Positions 1 to 9,315 of a DNA stretch of 64,000 nucleotides are shown piece by piece (within the stretch, counting starts at the first letter, position 1; each line of letters opens with the position of its first letter). The stretch spans positions 3,534,001 to 3,598,000 of the forward strand of contig OZ220484.1 in the NCBI GenBank assembly GCA_965116165.1. The letters are read 5' to 3'. The DNA is from Azophilus sp965116165 (GTDB taxonomy: Bacteria > Pseudomonadota > Gammaproteobacteria > Pseudomonadales > Azotimanducaceae). The translations under genes were made by a program, and so were the position numbers. Under the pieces are notes generated by a model. That model was not told where the DNA came from. It saw only the letters and a program-made list of their open reading frames with translations, and did not search any database.

Positions 1-702
1 GTCGTCCACCTCGACCCAGGCGACCGCACACTCGGCCAATTGTGAAAGTGTCGCAAAAGCATCGTCCATCGCAAGGCGTCCGAGCAAGTACCGCGTCAGG
101 GTACGCAAACCCAGGTGCCGCGCAATTTTCCAGGGCTGTTTGCGGTCACGCTGAACCCGCGCCCAGAAGGTCACCGCGCCACGGGCGTCGGGGTTGCGCA
201 AAAGAAACAGATTGGTGCCGCAAAAGCCGCCCTCCCGAAATTTAAGGCGGGTGCGTCTTGTGCCGGGGAATCGCCGCGCAACCCGCTCATACGGCACAAG
301 ACCCGCCACGGCGCAGGCATTGGCGGTGGCGGCGGCTCCCAGAAACTGCGCGACGATGGCCGGTGTGAGCAGCGCGTGGTCGCCGGTTGTCACCAGTATT
401 GGGTGGGTATCCAGAGCGTCGAGCGCGCGTACTATGCTCTCCGCCGGCCCGGGGCCGGGTTGGAGCCAAAGGTAGTCTCCCTGTGCAGATAGGTTGCCGA
501 GCGTTTCCGAGCCGGAACAAACAGACGCATCCGGTCCGGCGATGATCCCGCCGTCGATCCCGGGCGTACCGCGCAGGGTTTCGATGACCCGGACAATGCT
601 TGGGATTGCGGCGACCTCGACCAGCACGGATGCGGCTGGACCTGCAGCGGCGACGGGTTTGCCGCCGCCCAGCCGCTCGCCGGCGAGTACGATGGCTTTC
701 AC
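1..702 (-). CDS. NTP-transferase-like protein (3' part beyond window)
   Basis: The minus-strand frame is open for 234 codons from a GTG at 702 to the window edge, so the C-terminus is missing. The N-terminus reads KAIVLAGERLGGGKP, which fits the nucleotide-binding loop of MobA-like nucleotidyltransferases (known family: transfer of a nucleotide to a cofactor, sugar or lipid precursor). The loop is divergent from the usual LAGGxSxRxG form, so the substrate cannot be named. The GTG start overlaps the TGA stop of the upstream GNAT-like gene (GTGA), so the two are probably translationally coupled and may act in one pathway. Confidence 0.6.
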   Translation of the reverse strand, partial: MKAIVLAGERLGGGKPVAAAGPAASVLVEVAAIPSIVRVIETLRGTPGIDGGIIAGPDASVCSGSETLGNLSAQGDYLWLQPGPGPAESIVRALDALDTHPILVTTGDHALLTPAIVAQFLGAAATANACAVAGLVPYERVARRFPGTRRTRLKFREGGFCGTNLFLLRNPDARGAVTFWARVQRDRKQPWKIARHLGLRTLTRYLLGRLAMDDAFATLSQLAECAVAWVEVDD

Positions 703-1829
703 GAGTTGGCGAGCCCCTTTCGATACAAGCGGTAGCGCTTGCCGACGGTGCCGCCAAGCCGCTCAATGATGCCACGCATGGCGGTGTTGTCCTCAAGAAT
801 CCAGGACAGCTCGCAGGAATCGACATTGCGTTGGATGGTTGGTGCCCTGACGCTTTGAATCAGGGCCGTCGCCACGCCGGGGGCCAGAAAACTATTGTGC
901 AAATCCCTGCGCACGCCCATGAGCGGGATCCGGACGGTTTTGGGGAACCGGACCTTCAACCGCCAGAGCAATTTAATCCAACCCGTCGGGAATAGCCGTC
1001 CGTCCAGATCTTTTATGCATTCGTTGATGTTGGGGAGCACGACGATAAATCCCGCGGCCTTGCCGTCGAGTTCGGCGATGCGGATGAACTCGGGCGGCAC
1101 AACATACAATAAGGTTTTGCCCAACGCCTTGAACTCGGCCGCGGTGAAGGGTACGAATCCCCAGTTATCGGACCAGCCGTCGTTGAAGATTTGACGCAGC
1201 ACCTCCAGTTCCGCCGCCTTGTCGGCGCGGTTGAGGCGGCGCAGCAGCAGGCGGTCGCCGAGACGCCGGTGTAGGCGACGGACGGAGGCGGGTTCTTGGG
1301 CGTCGATGTGCATCCGGTAGGCCAGCAGTTCCTTGTGGCGACGATAGCCCGCCGCCTCAAGGTGGCGATGATAGTAGGGATGGGCATGGCCCATCAGGAA
1401 ATTCTGGGGCGAGTCGTATCCATCGCAAAGCAACCCGGGTTCTTGATTGATGTTCAGGTTTAGCGGCCCGAGTACCGAGGTCATGCCCCTTTCGCGCAGC
1501 CAAGCCTCCGCGGTCGCGGTGAGATTTTCGAACAGTAGCGGCTCGTCCAGCCCTTCGATCATGCCGAAAAATCCCTCGCCGGGGTGGTTGTGGCGAAGGT
1601 GCAGCGAATCCACCTGCGCACTGATGCGGCCGACGGGCACACCTTCCCGGTAGGCAACCCAGCCCTGCCAGTCGAGGTGTTGGAAAATCGGCTCCGTCGG
1701 TGCCAGCGCCCGCAACCGTTCGAAAAGCAACGGCGGTATCCATAGGGGGTCGTTGCGGTACACCGTCCAAGGCACCTTGATGAACTGCCTCAGCAGGTGC
1801 CTGTTGGATACGGGGCGAATCTCGATCAT
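699..1829 (-). CDS. GNAT-like N-acyltransferase family protein
   Basis: 376 codons from an ATG at 1829. The start MIEIRPVSNRHLLRQFIKVPW and the middle part with GRISAQVD and GFFGMIEG resemble a family of long bacterial proteins with a degenerate GNAT fold (about 370-390 residues), often annotated only as hypothetical. A second acyltransferase-like segment follows at about residues 215-370 (FIVVLPNINE, LVRAP-like region, IIERLGGTVGKRYRLYRK). No signal peptide or membrane segment is seen. It is followed with a 4-nt overlap by the NTP-transferase-like gene, suggesting a two-gene operon, perhaps for modification of a small molecule or lipid. Substrate unknown. Confidence 0.6.
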   Translation of the reverse strand: MIEIRPVSNRHLLRQFIKVPWTVYRNDPLWIPPLLFERLRALAPTEPIFQHLDWQGWVAYREGVPVGRISAQVDSLHLRHNHPGEGFFGMIEGLDEPLLFENLTATAEAWLRERGMTSVLGPLNLNINQEPGLLCDGYDSPQNFLMGHAHPYYHRHLEAAGYRRHKELLAYRMHIDAQEPASVRRLHRRLGDRLLLRRLNRADKAAELEVLRQIFNDGWSDNWGFVPFTAAEFKALGKTLLYVVPPEFIRIAELDGKAAGFIVVLPNINECIKDLDGRLFPTGWIKLLWRLKVRFPKTVRIPLMGVRRDLHNSFLAPGVATALIQSVRAPTIQRNVDSCELSWILEDNTAMRGIIERLGGTVGKRYRLYRKGLANS

Positions 1830-1881
1830 GACCGCGAGTGCCCTAGTGTCGCGCCAACCCGCCGACTCACGCGATACTTAG

Positions 1882-1980
1882 GGAAGGTCTGAACAACTCG
1901 ATAAAGCAGCATCAGGACACTCGTAAACTATTGATCTTATCAACTCGAATGCTGTAACTACAGGCTTAATAAGAGGTTTC
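1882..1980 (+). mobile_element. MITE copy 1, flanked by TTAG
   Basis: 99-bp member of the dispersed element that begins GGAAGGTCTGAAC and ends TTAATaagAGGTTTC. TTAG lies on both sides (1878-1881 and 1981-1984), a typical IS5-group YTAR target duplication. It sits between the GNAT-like gene and the rhodanese gene. No coding capacity. Confidence 0.85.
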
Positions 1981-2116
1981 TTAGAATTTCGGCTGCAAAT
2001 ATCCGCCGTTCACGCTCACAGGTATTCTACGGCGCGGGCTTCCGGCCGAATGGTGGCTGAGCAATGGGCGACAGATGCGATACAGTAGTGCTTGGCCGGT
2101 TGGTTGGGAGCATGGC

Positions 2117-2539
2117 GTGGGCATCAAGCCGATAGTTGAGTTGGTCGCGCAGACCAAGCGCGACCTTGAGAATCTTTCCGTCGAGCAGTTGCGCAACGAG
2201 CTGCGCTCCAGGGACGACCTATTGCTCGTCGATATCCGCGAATTGCAGGAGATCATTGATCTCGGAACCATCCCCGGGGCGCAACACGCACCGCGCGGCA
2301 TGTTGGAATTTTGGGCGGATCCGGCCAGCCCCTACCACCGCGACTACTTCACGGAAGACAAGCGTATCGTGTTGTTTTGCGCCGGCGGTGGACGCTCCGC
2401 CCTGGCCGCTAGGGCGCTAAAGGACATGGGGTATGCGGATGTCGCGCATTTGGAAGCCGGCTTCAACGGTTGGGCGAGTGCGGGCGGCGCCGTGCGGGAA
2501 GCCGCGTCCGCGAGCCGATGGATGCGGAAACCATCTTAA
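2117..2539 (+). CDS. Single-domain rhodanese (sulfurtransferase)
   Basis: 140 codons from a GTG at 2117 (VGIKPIVELVAQ), chosen because it has GGGAG about 8 nt upstream; upstream in-frame codons lack family similarity. One rhodanese domain is seen: LLVDIRELQEI near residue 38, GAQHAPRGMLEFW, and the active-site loop FCAGGGRSALAA near residue 95 with the catalytic Cys. Rhodaneses carry a persulfide, or selenide in vitro, on that Cys. The gene lies upstream of and in the same direction as the SelD fusion, so a role in sulfur or selenium delivery is possible but only inferred from position. Its TAA stop is part of the TTAA flanking the next MITE. Confidence 0.75.
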   Translation: MGIKPIVELVAQTKRDLENLSVEQLRNELRSRDDLLLVDIRELQEIIDLGTIPGAQHAPRGMLEFWADPASPYHRDYFTEDKRIVLFCAGGGRSALAARALKDMGYADVAHLEAGFNGWASAGGAVREAASASRWMRKPS

Positions 2540-2638
2540 GGAACCCCTGATTAATCCTGTAGCCGGGATATCCAGTTTAATAAAATCAATTGCTTACGAG
2601 TAGCTAAATGCTGATCTATCGAATTGTTCAGACCTTCC
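2540..2638 (-). mobile_element. MITE copy 2, flanked by TTAA/TTAG
   Basis: 99-bp copy in inverse orientation (starts GGAACCCCTGATTAATCC, ends TTGTTCAGACCTTCC). The flanks are TTAA (2536-2539) and TTAG (2639-2642), differing at one base. It begins directly after the stop codon of the rhodanese gene. Confidence 0.85.
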
Positions 2639-2693
2639 TTAGTGTTCCGATGCGGGTTCTTCACCTTCGACGGATAGGCGATTGTGTCGCGGT

Positions 2694-2768
2694 TTGACAT
2701 TTGCGCGAACCGAACAGTGCGCGGGCCCCGGCTCGGTGGAATCCGAAAAGTCAAATCGATACAGCACC
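2694..2768 (+). repeat. Dispersed repeat B, copy 1
   Basis: About 75 bp shared with 13833-13900 (inverted) and 42971-43044. Shared blocks include GCGCGAACCGA, CAGTGCGCG and GGAATCCGAAAAGTCAAA. The two ends are imperfect inverted repeats (TTTGACATTT and, reversed, TTTGACTTTT). It occupies the upstream region of selD. Confidence 0.7.
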
Positions 2769-2819
2769 GGCTAGGCTGGCGGGTGTCCGCCACATATTTG
2801 GAAGTTGGTGGGCGTGGCG

Positions 2820-5030
2820 ATGGGCAACTTCCGTTGTGGCGCGTTGCCTCCCCGGATCATGCGGCCTAATCCTAGGCCGCGGGTCAGCGACCTGGTGCTG
2901 GTCGGCGGTGGCCACAGCCATATCGAAGTGCTTCGGGTATTGGCCATGGCGCCCTTGGAAGGGGTGCGCGTCACCATGCTGGCCCGCGAGGCGCACACAC
3001 CCTATACCGGGATGCTGCCGGGGTATGTCGCCGGCCATTACCGATGGGATGATTTGCACATCGATCTCGGTCCGTTGTGCCGGTCGGCCGGGGCGCGGCT
3101 GATTGTCGACGAGGTGACCGGGCTTGATCTGCGGCGCAATGTCCTGAAGTGCGCCCACCGCCCCCCGATGCGCTTCGACACGCTGTCCATTAATTGCGGC
3201 GCGGTACCGAGGACATTCGGCGAGGTGGGCGTGCCGGTTAAGCCGATTGGCCGCTTTCTGCCGCGGTGGCGGACGGTACGGGAGCGGGCTGGGCCCGGTG
3301 CGCGAATCCTGGTCGTTGGCGGCGGTGCCGGCGGTGTGGAATTGGCGCTGGCGGTGCGCAACGCTCTGCCTCCCGATGTTGTGATCGATGTTGTGACGCC
3401 GGAGCTGTTGCCCGACCATGGCCGGGGTACGAAGCGGCTGCTCGTCGATGAACTGACAAAGGCGCACATCGGCCTGCGCCTTGCGGCGGTGACGGGCGCC
3501 AACGACAGCGAATTGACCCTTGATGACGATTCCGTCCTCGGATTCGACTGGTTGTTTTGGGTCACCGGCGTGGTGGCGCCGGGCTGGATTCGTCGGAGTG
3601 CGTTAGCCACCGATGCGCAAGGCTTTGCCAGGGTCGATGCGCATTTGCGGTCGCTATCCCACCCGCGGGTGTTCGTAGCGGGCGATGCGGCGAGCCTTGA
3701 GCGCCAACCAAGGCCCAAGTCCGGCGTAATTGCCGTGCGCTCCGGCCCGATATTGGCGGCCAACCTGTGCGCTGTGGTGGCGGGACGGCCGCTGCGGCGT
3801 TTCCGGGCGCAGAAGCGCTTCCTGAGCCTGATCGGAACGGGCGACGGACGGGCTGTCGCGTCGCGCTCCGGACTGGCGCTGCGGGGGCGTTGGGCATGGC
3901 GTTGGAAGGATTGGATCGACCGGCGTTTCATGGTGAAGTATCAAAAACTGCCGGAAATGGTCCACACAGCCGACAAGGACAGCCCCGATGCCAACCACGG
4001 ACCAGCGGACCAGCGACCATTCGATCCCGTGCGCTGCGGCGGTTGCGGCGCAAAACTCGCCAGCGTCCCCCTGTACCGCGTACTGAGCCGACTGCCCGAG
4101 CAAAACCATCTCGATGTTGTCCAGGGCATTGGCGAGGATGCGGCGGTGATACGCGGGCACAGCGAGCCGCTACTCCTCACGGTGGATGGGTTTCGCAGCC
4201 CGATTGACGATCCCTATCGGTTTGGCCGCATCACCGCGCACCACAGCTTGAACGATATCTATGCCATGGGCGCGCGGCCCACCAGTGCTCTGGCCATCGC
4301 CACGGTGCCGTTAATGGCCGAGGCCATGATGGAGGAGGAACTCTATGACCTGCTGCGAGGCGCGGTCGATGTCTTGAATGCGGACGGTGTGCCGCTGGTT
4401 GGCGGACATTCATCGGAAGGGCCGGAACTCTCGCTCGGTTTGGCGGTTACCGGCAGGGCGTTGGGGCGGCTTTTGACCAAGCGGGGCGGCCAACCCGGCG
4501 ACCGGCTGATTCTCACCAAGGCGCTCGGCAGCGGCGTGTTGCTCGCGGCCCATATGCGCGGTCTGGCGGCGACTCGGTCGATTCAGTCGGCGATTGCCGC
4601 CATGGACCAGTCCAACCGGTGCGCCATCGATATTTTCCGCGAACAGCGCGCGCGCGCCTGCACCGATGTTACCGGCTTTGGTTTGGTGGGCCATTTGGGC
4701 GAAATGTTGCGGGCATCCGGCATTGGTTCGGAAATTGGGCTGAGTGCCGTTCCCCGGCTCGACGGTGCGCTTGAGGCTTTCCGATGCGGGGCGAGCAGTG
4801 TGCTGCAGGCGGACAACGCCCAGGCATTGGCGGATTTCGAACTACGGGATGTGGCGCTGGATGATCCACGATTGCGACTGCTGGCCGACCCGCAGACTTC
4901 CGGTGGATTGCTCGCTTGCGTACCGGAGGAGCACGCGGCGGACTGTGTGCGGGCGCTGCGCGCCGAAAATTATTCCGCCAGTGCCGATATCGGCCGCATC
5001 ACGACCGGGCGCCGCCTGATTCGGGCTTAG
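2820..5030 (+). CDS. selD: Fused NAD(P)/FAD oxidoreductase-selenide, water dikinase
   Basis: 736 codons from ATG 2820 (preceded by GGTGGG); TTG 2805 and ATG 2859 are alternative starts. The N-terminal ~385 residues are a pyridine nucleotide-disulfide oxidoreductase fold: FAD loop VGGGHSH near residue 30, NAD(P) loop VVGGGAGGVEL near 163 and VAGDAAS near 285. This matches the known family found fused to SelD. The C-terminal part is SelD: CGGCGAK near 405-412 with the catalytic Cys (not Sec), GIGEDAAV near 437, GGHSSEGPE and TDVTGFGLVGHL near 615. SelD makes selenophosphate from selenide and ATP for Sec-tRNA and 2-selenouridine. The oxidoreductase half may supply reducing power or selenide (inference). 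selA, selB and selC lie 17-21 kb away in the same window. Confidence 0.93.
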   Translation: MGNFRCGALPPRIMRPNPRPRVSDLVLVGGGHSHIEVLRVLAMAPLEGVRVTMLAREAHTPYTGMLPGYVAGHYRWDDLHIDLGPLCRSAGARLIVDEVTGLDLRRNVLKCAHRPPMRFDTLSINCGAVPRTFGEVGVPVKPIGRFLPRWRTVRERAGPGARILVVGGGAGGVELALAVRNALPPDVVIDVVTPELLPDHGRGTKRLLVDELTKAHIGLRLAAVTGANDSELTLDDDSVLGFDWLFWVTGVVAPGWIRRSALATDAQGFARVDAHLRSLSHPRVFVAGDAASLERQPRPKSGVIAVRSGPILAANLCAVVAGRPLRRFRAQKRFLSLIGTGDGRAVASRSGLALRGRWAWRWKDWIDRRFMVKYQKLPEMVHTADKDSPDANHGPADQRPFDPVRCGGCGAKLASVPLYRVLSRLPEQNHLDVVQGIGEDAAVIRGHSEPLLLTVDGFRSPIDDPYRFGRITAHHSLNDIYAMGARPTSALAIATVPLMAEAMMEEELYDLLRGAVDVLNADGVPLVGGHSSEGPELSLGLAVTGRALGRLLTKRGGQPGDRLILTKALGSGVLLAAHMRGLAATRSIQSAIAAMDQSNRCAIDIFREQRARACTDVTGFGLVGHLGEMLRASGIGSEIGLSAVPRLDGALEAFRCGASSVLQADNAQALADFELRDVALDDPRLRLLADPQTSGGLLACVPEEHAADCVRALRAENYSASADIGRITTGRRLIRA

Positions 5031-5072
5031 CGGCCCGCGACAAAAGCCCCACCGCATTCGAACGATGAGCCA

Positions 5073-6212
5073 CTACGGACCACCATCGGCATAAAATGGC
5101 GCATCAATCCCACATTGTTGGCTCTTCTCCTGGAAAAACTCCGCCACCGCTGGTCGGAAACGATCCATATCGACCAGGAACGAATCATGTCCCTGAATCG
5201 AAGCGAGCGGCTTGAATGCAACCTGCGGGACGTGAGGCTCCAGTGCGCGGGCCAACTCCTCCTGCTGGTGTAACGGGAAGAGGAAGTCGGAAGTGACGCC
5301 GACCACCAACGCCCTATCAACTCGCAGCCGCCGTAGGCCGTCCTCCAGACTGCCGCCACGGCCAGCGGCGTCGAACAGATCCATGGCGCGCGACAAGTAG
5401 AGATAGCAATTGGCGTCAAATCCGCCGATAAAGCGGTTGGCCTGTGCCTCCAGATACGATTCCACCTCGAAGTCGATGCCAAACGGGTGGTGCGCTGGCG
5501 GTTCCTGGGTGGCCCGTTCGCGGCCGAATCGTTCCGCCCACTCCGCAGCGGAGCGATACGTAATCATGCCCAGTTTGCGGGCCAGTCGCATGCCGCTGAT
5601 CGGCCCCTCGTCGAAATCGTACTGTCCGTTCCGCCAGGCCGGGTCGGTGCGGATGATCTCCCGTTGCAGGGAGCGCAGCGCTATGGCGAAGGGCAGGCTG
5701 CGCTCGGCGGAGGAAATGGAGACGAGGCCGCGGCTACGCTCGGGATGCTGCAGGGCGAATGCCAACGCCGTCATACCGCCCATGGAGGCGCCGACCACGG
5801 CGTACAACCGATGCACACCCAAGTGGTCGAGCACCAGTGCGGCGCTGTTGGCGATGTCTTCCACGCAGAGTACGGGAAAGTCCAGCCGGTACGGACGCCC
5901 GGTGGCCGGATTCGGCGAGGCCGGCCCCGTCGAGCCGAAACAACTGCCGAGCGAATTGATGCAAATGACGAAATACCGGGTTGTGTCGATGGGTTTGTCC
6001 GGCCCGACCATATCCTCCCACCAGCCCGTGGCCGGGTCCGCTGGCGATGAGGCGATGTGGGCGGACGGTGACAGGCCGGTGAATACCAGCACCGCATTGT
6101 CTTTGGCGGCGTCGAGTCGGCCGAGGGTTTCGTAGGCTATGACGGGATTTTGCAGGTGCCCGCGCCGCATTTGAAAGTGGCCGTTGACCGTTATTTTTTT
6201 TAGTGCGCTCAT
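5073..6212 (-). CDS. metX: Homoserine O-acyltransferase, MetX type
   Basis: 379 codons from ATG 6212 (MSALKKITVNGHF), preferred over an upstream in-frame ATG because family members start here. Alpha/beta hydrolase of the MetX family: PVIAYETLGRL, SLGSCFGSTGP, nucleophile elbow GASMGGM with Ser near residue 143, and the C-terminal catalytic His in GHDSFL near 342. It acylates L-homoserine, the first committed step of methionine synthesis. Whether acetyl-CoA or succinyl-CoA is used cannot be settled by eye; many gammaproteobacterial MetX proteins are succinyltransferases. It converges with selD, leaving a 42-nt gap. No SAM riboswitch was recognised upstream. Confidence 0.9.
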   Translation of the reverse strand: MSALKKITVNGHFQMRRGHLQNPVIAYETLGRLDAAKDNAVLVFTGLSPSAHIASSPADPATGWWEDMVGPDKPIDTTRYFVICINSLGSCFGSTGPASPNPATGRPYRLDFPVLCVEDIANSAALVLDHLGVHRLYAVVGASMGGMTALAFALQHPERSRGLVSISSAERSLPFAIALRSLQREIIRTDPAWRNGQYDFDEGPISGMRLARKLGMITYRSAAEWAERFGRERATQEPPAHHPFGIDFEVESYLEAQANRFIGGFDANCYLYLSRAMDLFDAAGRGGSLEDGLRRLRVDRALVVGVTSDFLFPLHQQEELARALEPHVPQVAFKPLASIQGHDSFLVDMDRFRPAVAEFFQEKSQQCGIDAPFYADGGP

Positions 6213-6662
6213 GCGACGACCGTAGCAGAAGGGCGGACGGCGTGACAATGCGGCGCACAATGGCCCGTCGACAACACTAAACCCGCGGCAATTTCCACCA
6301 GTCTATGCACGACCATCCGTTGGGATTCGAATGCCGGGCCACATTGACTATGCGGGCATGCTCGCAAGCGTCCATCTGTTTCATGCGAGGGTACCCCTCG
6401 CGCTCCCGGCCGGGGCTGCGTTGTCGCCCCTTGACGTATCGCCGGATATGTCGGCGGGGGCTTAAGCCGCGCATCCGGACGCTTGCGGGCGTGCTGATGC
6501 GGCATTATCAGTTGGATGGAGCACTGGTTCGGAGCCGATTAGCGGGCATCGCCACAATAATGGCGGGAATTGCCGTTAATCCCGCACAGCGTTTGGAAAA
6601 AAGGAAAACAGGTTATAGAATCCGTCCTTTGCCTCTTACAATCACAACTGGGGATAGGAATC
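6213..6662. other. 450-bp divergent intergenic region metX / TonB receptor
   Basis: No gene seen. It must contain the promoters of metX (minus) and the TonB-dependent receptor (plus). Repeat C copy 1 occupies 6433-6528. A segment near 6304-6345 (ATGCACGACCATCCGTTGGG) loosely resembles 27065-27110 (ATGCACGATCATTCGTTTGG), meaning unknown. Confidence 0.5.
6433..6528 (+). repeat. Dispersed repeat C, copy 1
   Basis: About 95 bp shared with 10674-10767: GACGTATCGCCGGATA at the left, GCATCCGG(A/G)CGCTTGCGG in the middle and ATCAGTTGGATGGAGCACTG at the right. Copy 1 lies about 135 bp upstream of the TonB-dependent receptor start; copy 2 touches the start codon of the M16 peptidase. Confidence 0.75.
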
Positions 6663-9287
6663 ATGAATGCAGCGAAAGTTTCGCGTACCCGGGTCGCGCT
6701 CGGTTTGCTTTTCGGCCTTGGTGTTGCCGCTGTGCCGGCCCACGCTGCTGGGGGGGGGGAGGCCGGCGAGCGTTCGGGCTACCTGGAGGAGATCATCGTC
6801 ACCGGCACCAAGCGGGATGCCAGCCAGCAGGACACGCCGATTGCGGTTTCCACTCTGACGGCGCCGGAAATTTCCCGAACCTTCGGCAACGACATCCGGG
6901 CCATCGGCGATCTGTCGCCCAATGTCAACCTGACGCTGCAAACGGGCTTCAACGCGCTTGCCGGCGGCATTCGGGGCACCGGCACCATTTCAATTCTAAC
7001 CACCCAGGATCCGAGCGTGGGGATACTCATCGACGAGTTCGCCCTGAACCATGTTCAGACCCAATTCGTGGAACTCTTCGATCTCGACCAGGTGGAGGTC
7101 TACCGGGGTCCGCAAGGCACCCTGTTCGGCAAAAACAGTACCGGCGGCACCATCGTGATCACTTCCAAGCGGCCGGACCTCGACGAATTTGGTGCCACCT
7201 TCAGGGTATCCACCGGCGGCTATGATGGCGGCTCGGACAACTTCAAGGCCCAGGCGGGCATTGATATCCCCATTATCGAGGGCAAGTTCGGGTTCCGCTT
7301 CGCGGGCTCCGTGACGGACGAGCAGGGCTTCTACACCAACGACAAGGACACGGCGAGCTTTCCGAACAGCCCTCTCTATCAACTCATGCGCATCACGCCG
7401 GACATGCTGCCGCCGGAACTCAGCCAGGTGACCACGGGTGCCGGCGAGCGCTTGGGCGGCAAGGATGTCGTGGCGGCGAAGGCCAAGCTACTTTGGCAGC
7501 CGAATGATCGTTACGAAGGCTATTTTATTTGGGAAATCATCCGCGACGACTCGGATTCACCGGCGAGTGTCAACGAAACGCCGGCGGGAGAAGGCTTCCT
7601 TCTCGAAAACCTCGGCTTTCCCGGCATTCATGCCGCGGGGCATGACGACCCGTTCAGCACGGGGGTAACGCAGCAGGGCAACGGCATCAACATCCGCGAC
7701 GGGCATCGGGTGGATATCGATGGTTACTACTTCAACCAGTCGCTTGGGTTCGACAATTTCCAGATCAAGTCGATCACGGGTTATCGCGAGCAGGAGGAAA
7801 CCCTACCCAGCACCTATACCGGCGAAGCCTTCCTATCGCTCTTTGATGCGACCCGCAACCTGGAACGCGAACAATTCCAGCAGGAGGTGCGCTTGGTCAC
7901 CGAGTTCGACGGACCGTTGAATGTCGTGGCGGGCGGCATCTATCTCCGGGACCAACTCGACTTTCGCTCCTACGCCACCGTCGGGCTGTCTTCCCTGTTC
8001 CCAATCGGGATAAACCCGGCCCTACCCCTCCTGGACGAGCGTGGCTATGTCGATATGGACCTGCGCGGTATTACCGGCGACCCCGCCCACGGCATCGTCA
8101 AGCAGGATCGCAAATCCTGGGCGCTCTACGCCGACGGCACCTTCCAGATCAACGAGCGGTTCAGCATCACGGCCGGCGTTCGACACACCAAGGACAAGAA
8201 GGATTTCTACAAGCCGACTGGCGGTGGCGCACCCTGCAACAGGTACACGGAGTCGCGGGACGCGCAACCGGCCGACCCGGATAAACCCTTCGATCCGATG
8301 GATTGGAAGAACAATTGCATCGACGCAAGGTCCAACACGGTCAGCCGCGCCGGTCTCGAAGGCTCGCAGATCGATCAGCGCAAGCAGGTGTTGCCCGATT
8401 CCCAGTATCGCTTCATCGCCGATAGCACCGAGGAGTGGTCCGAGACCACCTGGCGCGTCGTGCTCGACTACAAGCCATCCGACCCCCAGTTGTGGTATGC
8501 CGGCGTCGCGACCGGTTTTCTCGCCGGAGGCTTTAGCGAGACCTGTTCCCAGGAATTGACCTGTATCGCCTACAACCCGGAAAAGAACATCAACTATGAG
8601 GTTGGGTTCAAGGCCGATCTGCTCGACAGCCGCCTGCGCTTCAACGCCGCCATCTTCTATACCGACTTCCAGGACTTGCAGCGCAACCAGGTGTTCCGCT
8701 TCACGGATCCGGTGAGCGGCGTCGAGGGCCAGGAGACCATTACCCTGAACGCGGGCGAATCGAACGCCCTCGGTTTCGAGGTCGAGACCACTTGGCTGGT
8801 GACCGAGAATCTGCAACTCAAGGGTTCGGTCGGTTATCTCGACGCGAGCTATGACGAGTTCGAATTCGAGGGCCTCGATCTCACCGACCTCGACATTCCC
8901 TTCGCATCGAAATGGCAGGTGGGTGGCCGTGCCCTCTACGATCAACCCCTCGGCAGCGGCGCCGCCATCACCTACGCCCTCAGCTTTCATTACCAGAGCG
9001 AAGCGGAAATGAGCCCCTTCGACCCCAATGCGGCGACGGGCACCAATCCCAGGTTCAACACCGCCTTAGCCCGGCACCCCACCTACACGCAGTTGGAGGA
9101 ACGGGTGCTGCTCGACGCGAATATCACCTACACCAGCCGCGACGAGCGCTGGTCGGTAACCGCTTTCGGGAAAAATCTGCTGAACGAAAAATACCGTGTA
9201 TCGGCCAACTCCGTGGGCGGTTTGTGGAACTTCACGCAATTCGGCGCGCCCCTGCAGTGGGGCGTCGAACTCGGGGTGAATTTTTAA
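6663..9287 (+). CDS. TonB-dependent outer-membrane receptor
   Basis: 874 codons from ATG 6663, chosen because a signal peptide follows at once (KVSRTRVALGLLFGLGVA, cleavage near AHA, residues 25-27). The TonB box EEIIVTG is at residues 42-48. The plug domain covers about 50-170 (PIAVSTL, DQVEVYRGPQGTLFGKNSTGG) and the 22-strand beta barrel the rest, ending in the aromatic residue Phe (GVELGVNF), the usual outer-membrane targeting signal. The plug with GTKRDASQQDTPIAVS is typical of the large proteobacterial family often used for plant or algal compounds, sterols or siderophores; the ligand is unknown. A medium-chain reductase follows 28 nt downstream and may handle the imported compound (inference). 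Confidence 0.93.
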   Translation: MNAAKVSRTRVALGLLFGLGVAAVPAHAAGGGEAGERSGYLEEIIVTGTKRDASQQDTPIAVSTLTAPEISRTFGNDIRAIGDLSPNVNLTLQTGFNALAGGIRGTGTISILTTQDPSVGILIDEFALNHVQTQFVELFDLDQVEVYRGPQGTLFGKNSTGGTIVITSKRPDLDEFGATFRVSTGGYDGGSDNFKAQAGIDIPIIEGKFGFRFAGSVTDEQGFYTNDKDTASFPNSPLYQLMRITPDMLPPELSQVTTGAGERLGGKDVVAAKAKLLWQPNDRYEGYFIWEIIRDDSDSPASVNETPAGEGFLLENLGFPGIHAAGHDDPFSTGVTQQGNGINIRDGHRVDIDGYYFNQSLGFDNFQIKSITGYREQEETLPSTYTGEAFLSLFDATRNLEREQFQQEVRLVTEFDGPLNVVAGGIYLRDQLDFRSYATVGLSSLFPIGINPALPLLDERGYVDMDLRGITGDPAHGIVKQDRKSWALYADGTFQINERFSITAGVRHTKDKKDFYKPTGGGAPCNRYTESRDAQPADPDKPFDPMDWKNNCIDARSNTVSRAGLEGSQIDQRKQVLPDSQYRFIADSTEEWSETTWRVVLDYKPSDPQLWYAGVATGFLAGGFSETCSQELTCIAYNPEKNINYEVGFKADLLDSRLRFNAAIFYTDFQDLQRNQVFRFTDPVSGVEGQETITLNAGESNALGFEVETTWLVTENLQLKGSVGYLDASYDEFEFEGLDLTDLDIPFASKWQVGGRALYDQPLGSGAAITYALSFHYQSEAEMSPFDPNAATGTNPRFNTALARHPTYTQLEERVLLDANITYTSRDERWSVTAFGKNLLNEKYRVSANSVGGLWNFTQFGAPLQWGVELGVNF

Positions 9288-9315
9288 TCGCCATTTGCCG
9301 GAGGAGGGTTGAGCC

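Noticed and set aside
4020..4060. SelD as a selenoprotein
   Set aside because: The catalytic position in CGGCGAK is encoded by ordinary Cys codons, with no in-frame UGA.
6213..6432. Possible SAM riboswitch upstream of metX
   Set aside because: No recognisable SAM-I, SAM-II or SAM-IV core seen by eye; a covariance search would be needed.
6490..6535. tRNA-like ATCAGTTGGATGGAGCACTGG in repeat C
   Set aside because: It resembles a D-arm but no anticodon arm, T arm or acceptor stem can be folded in either copy.
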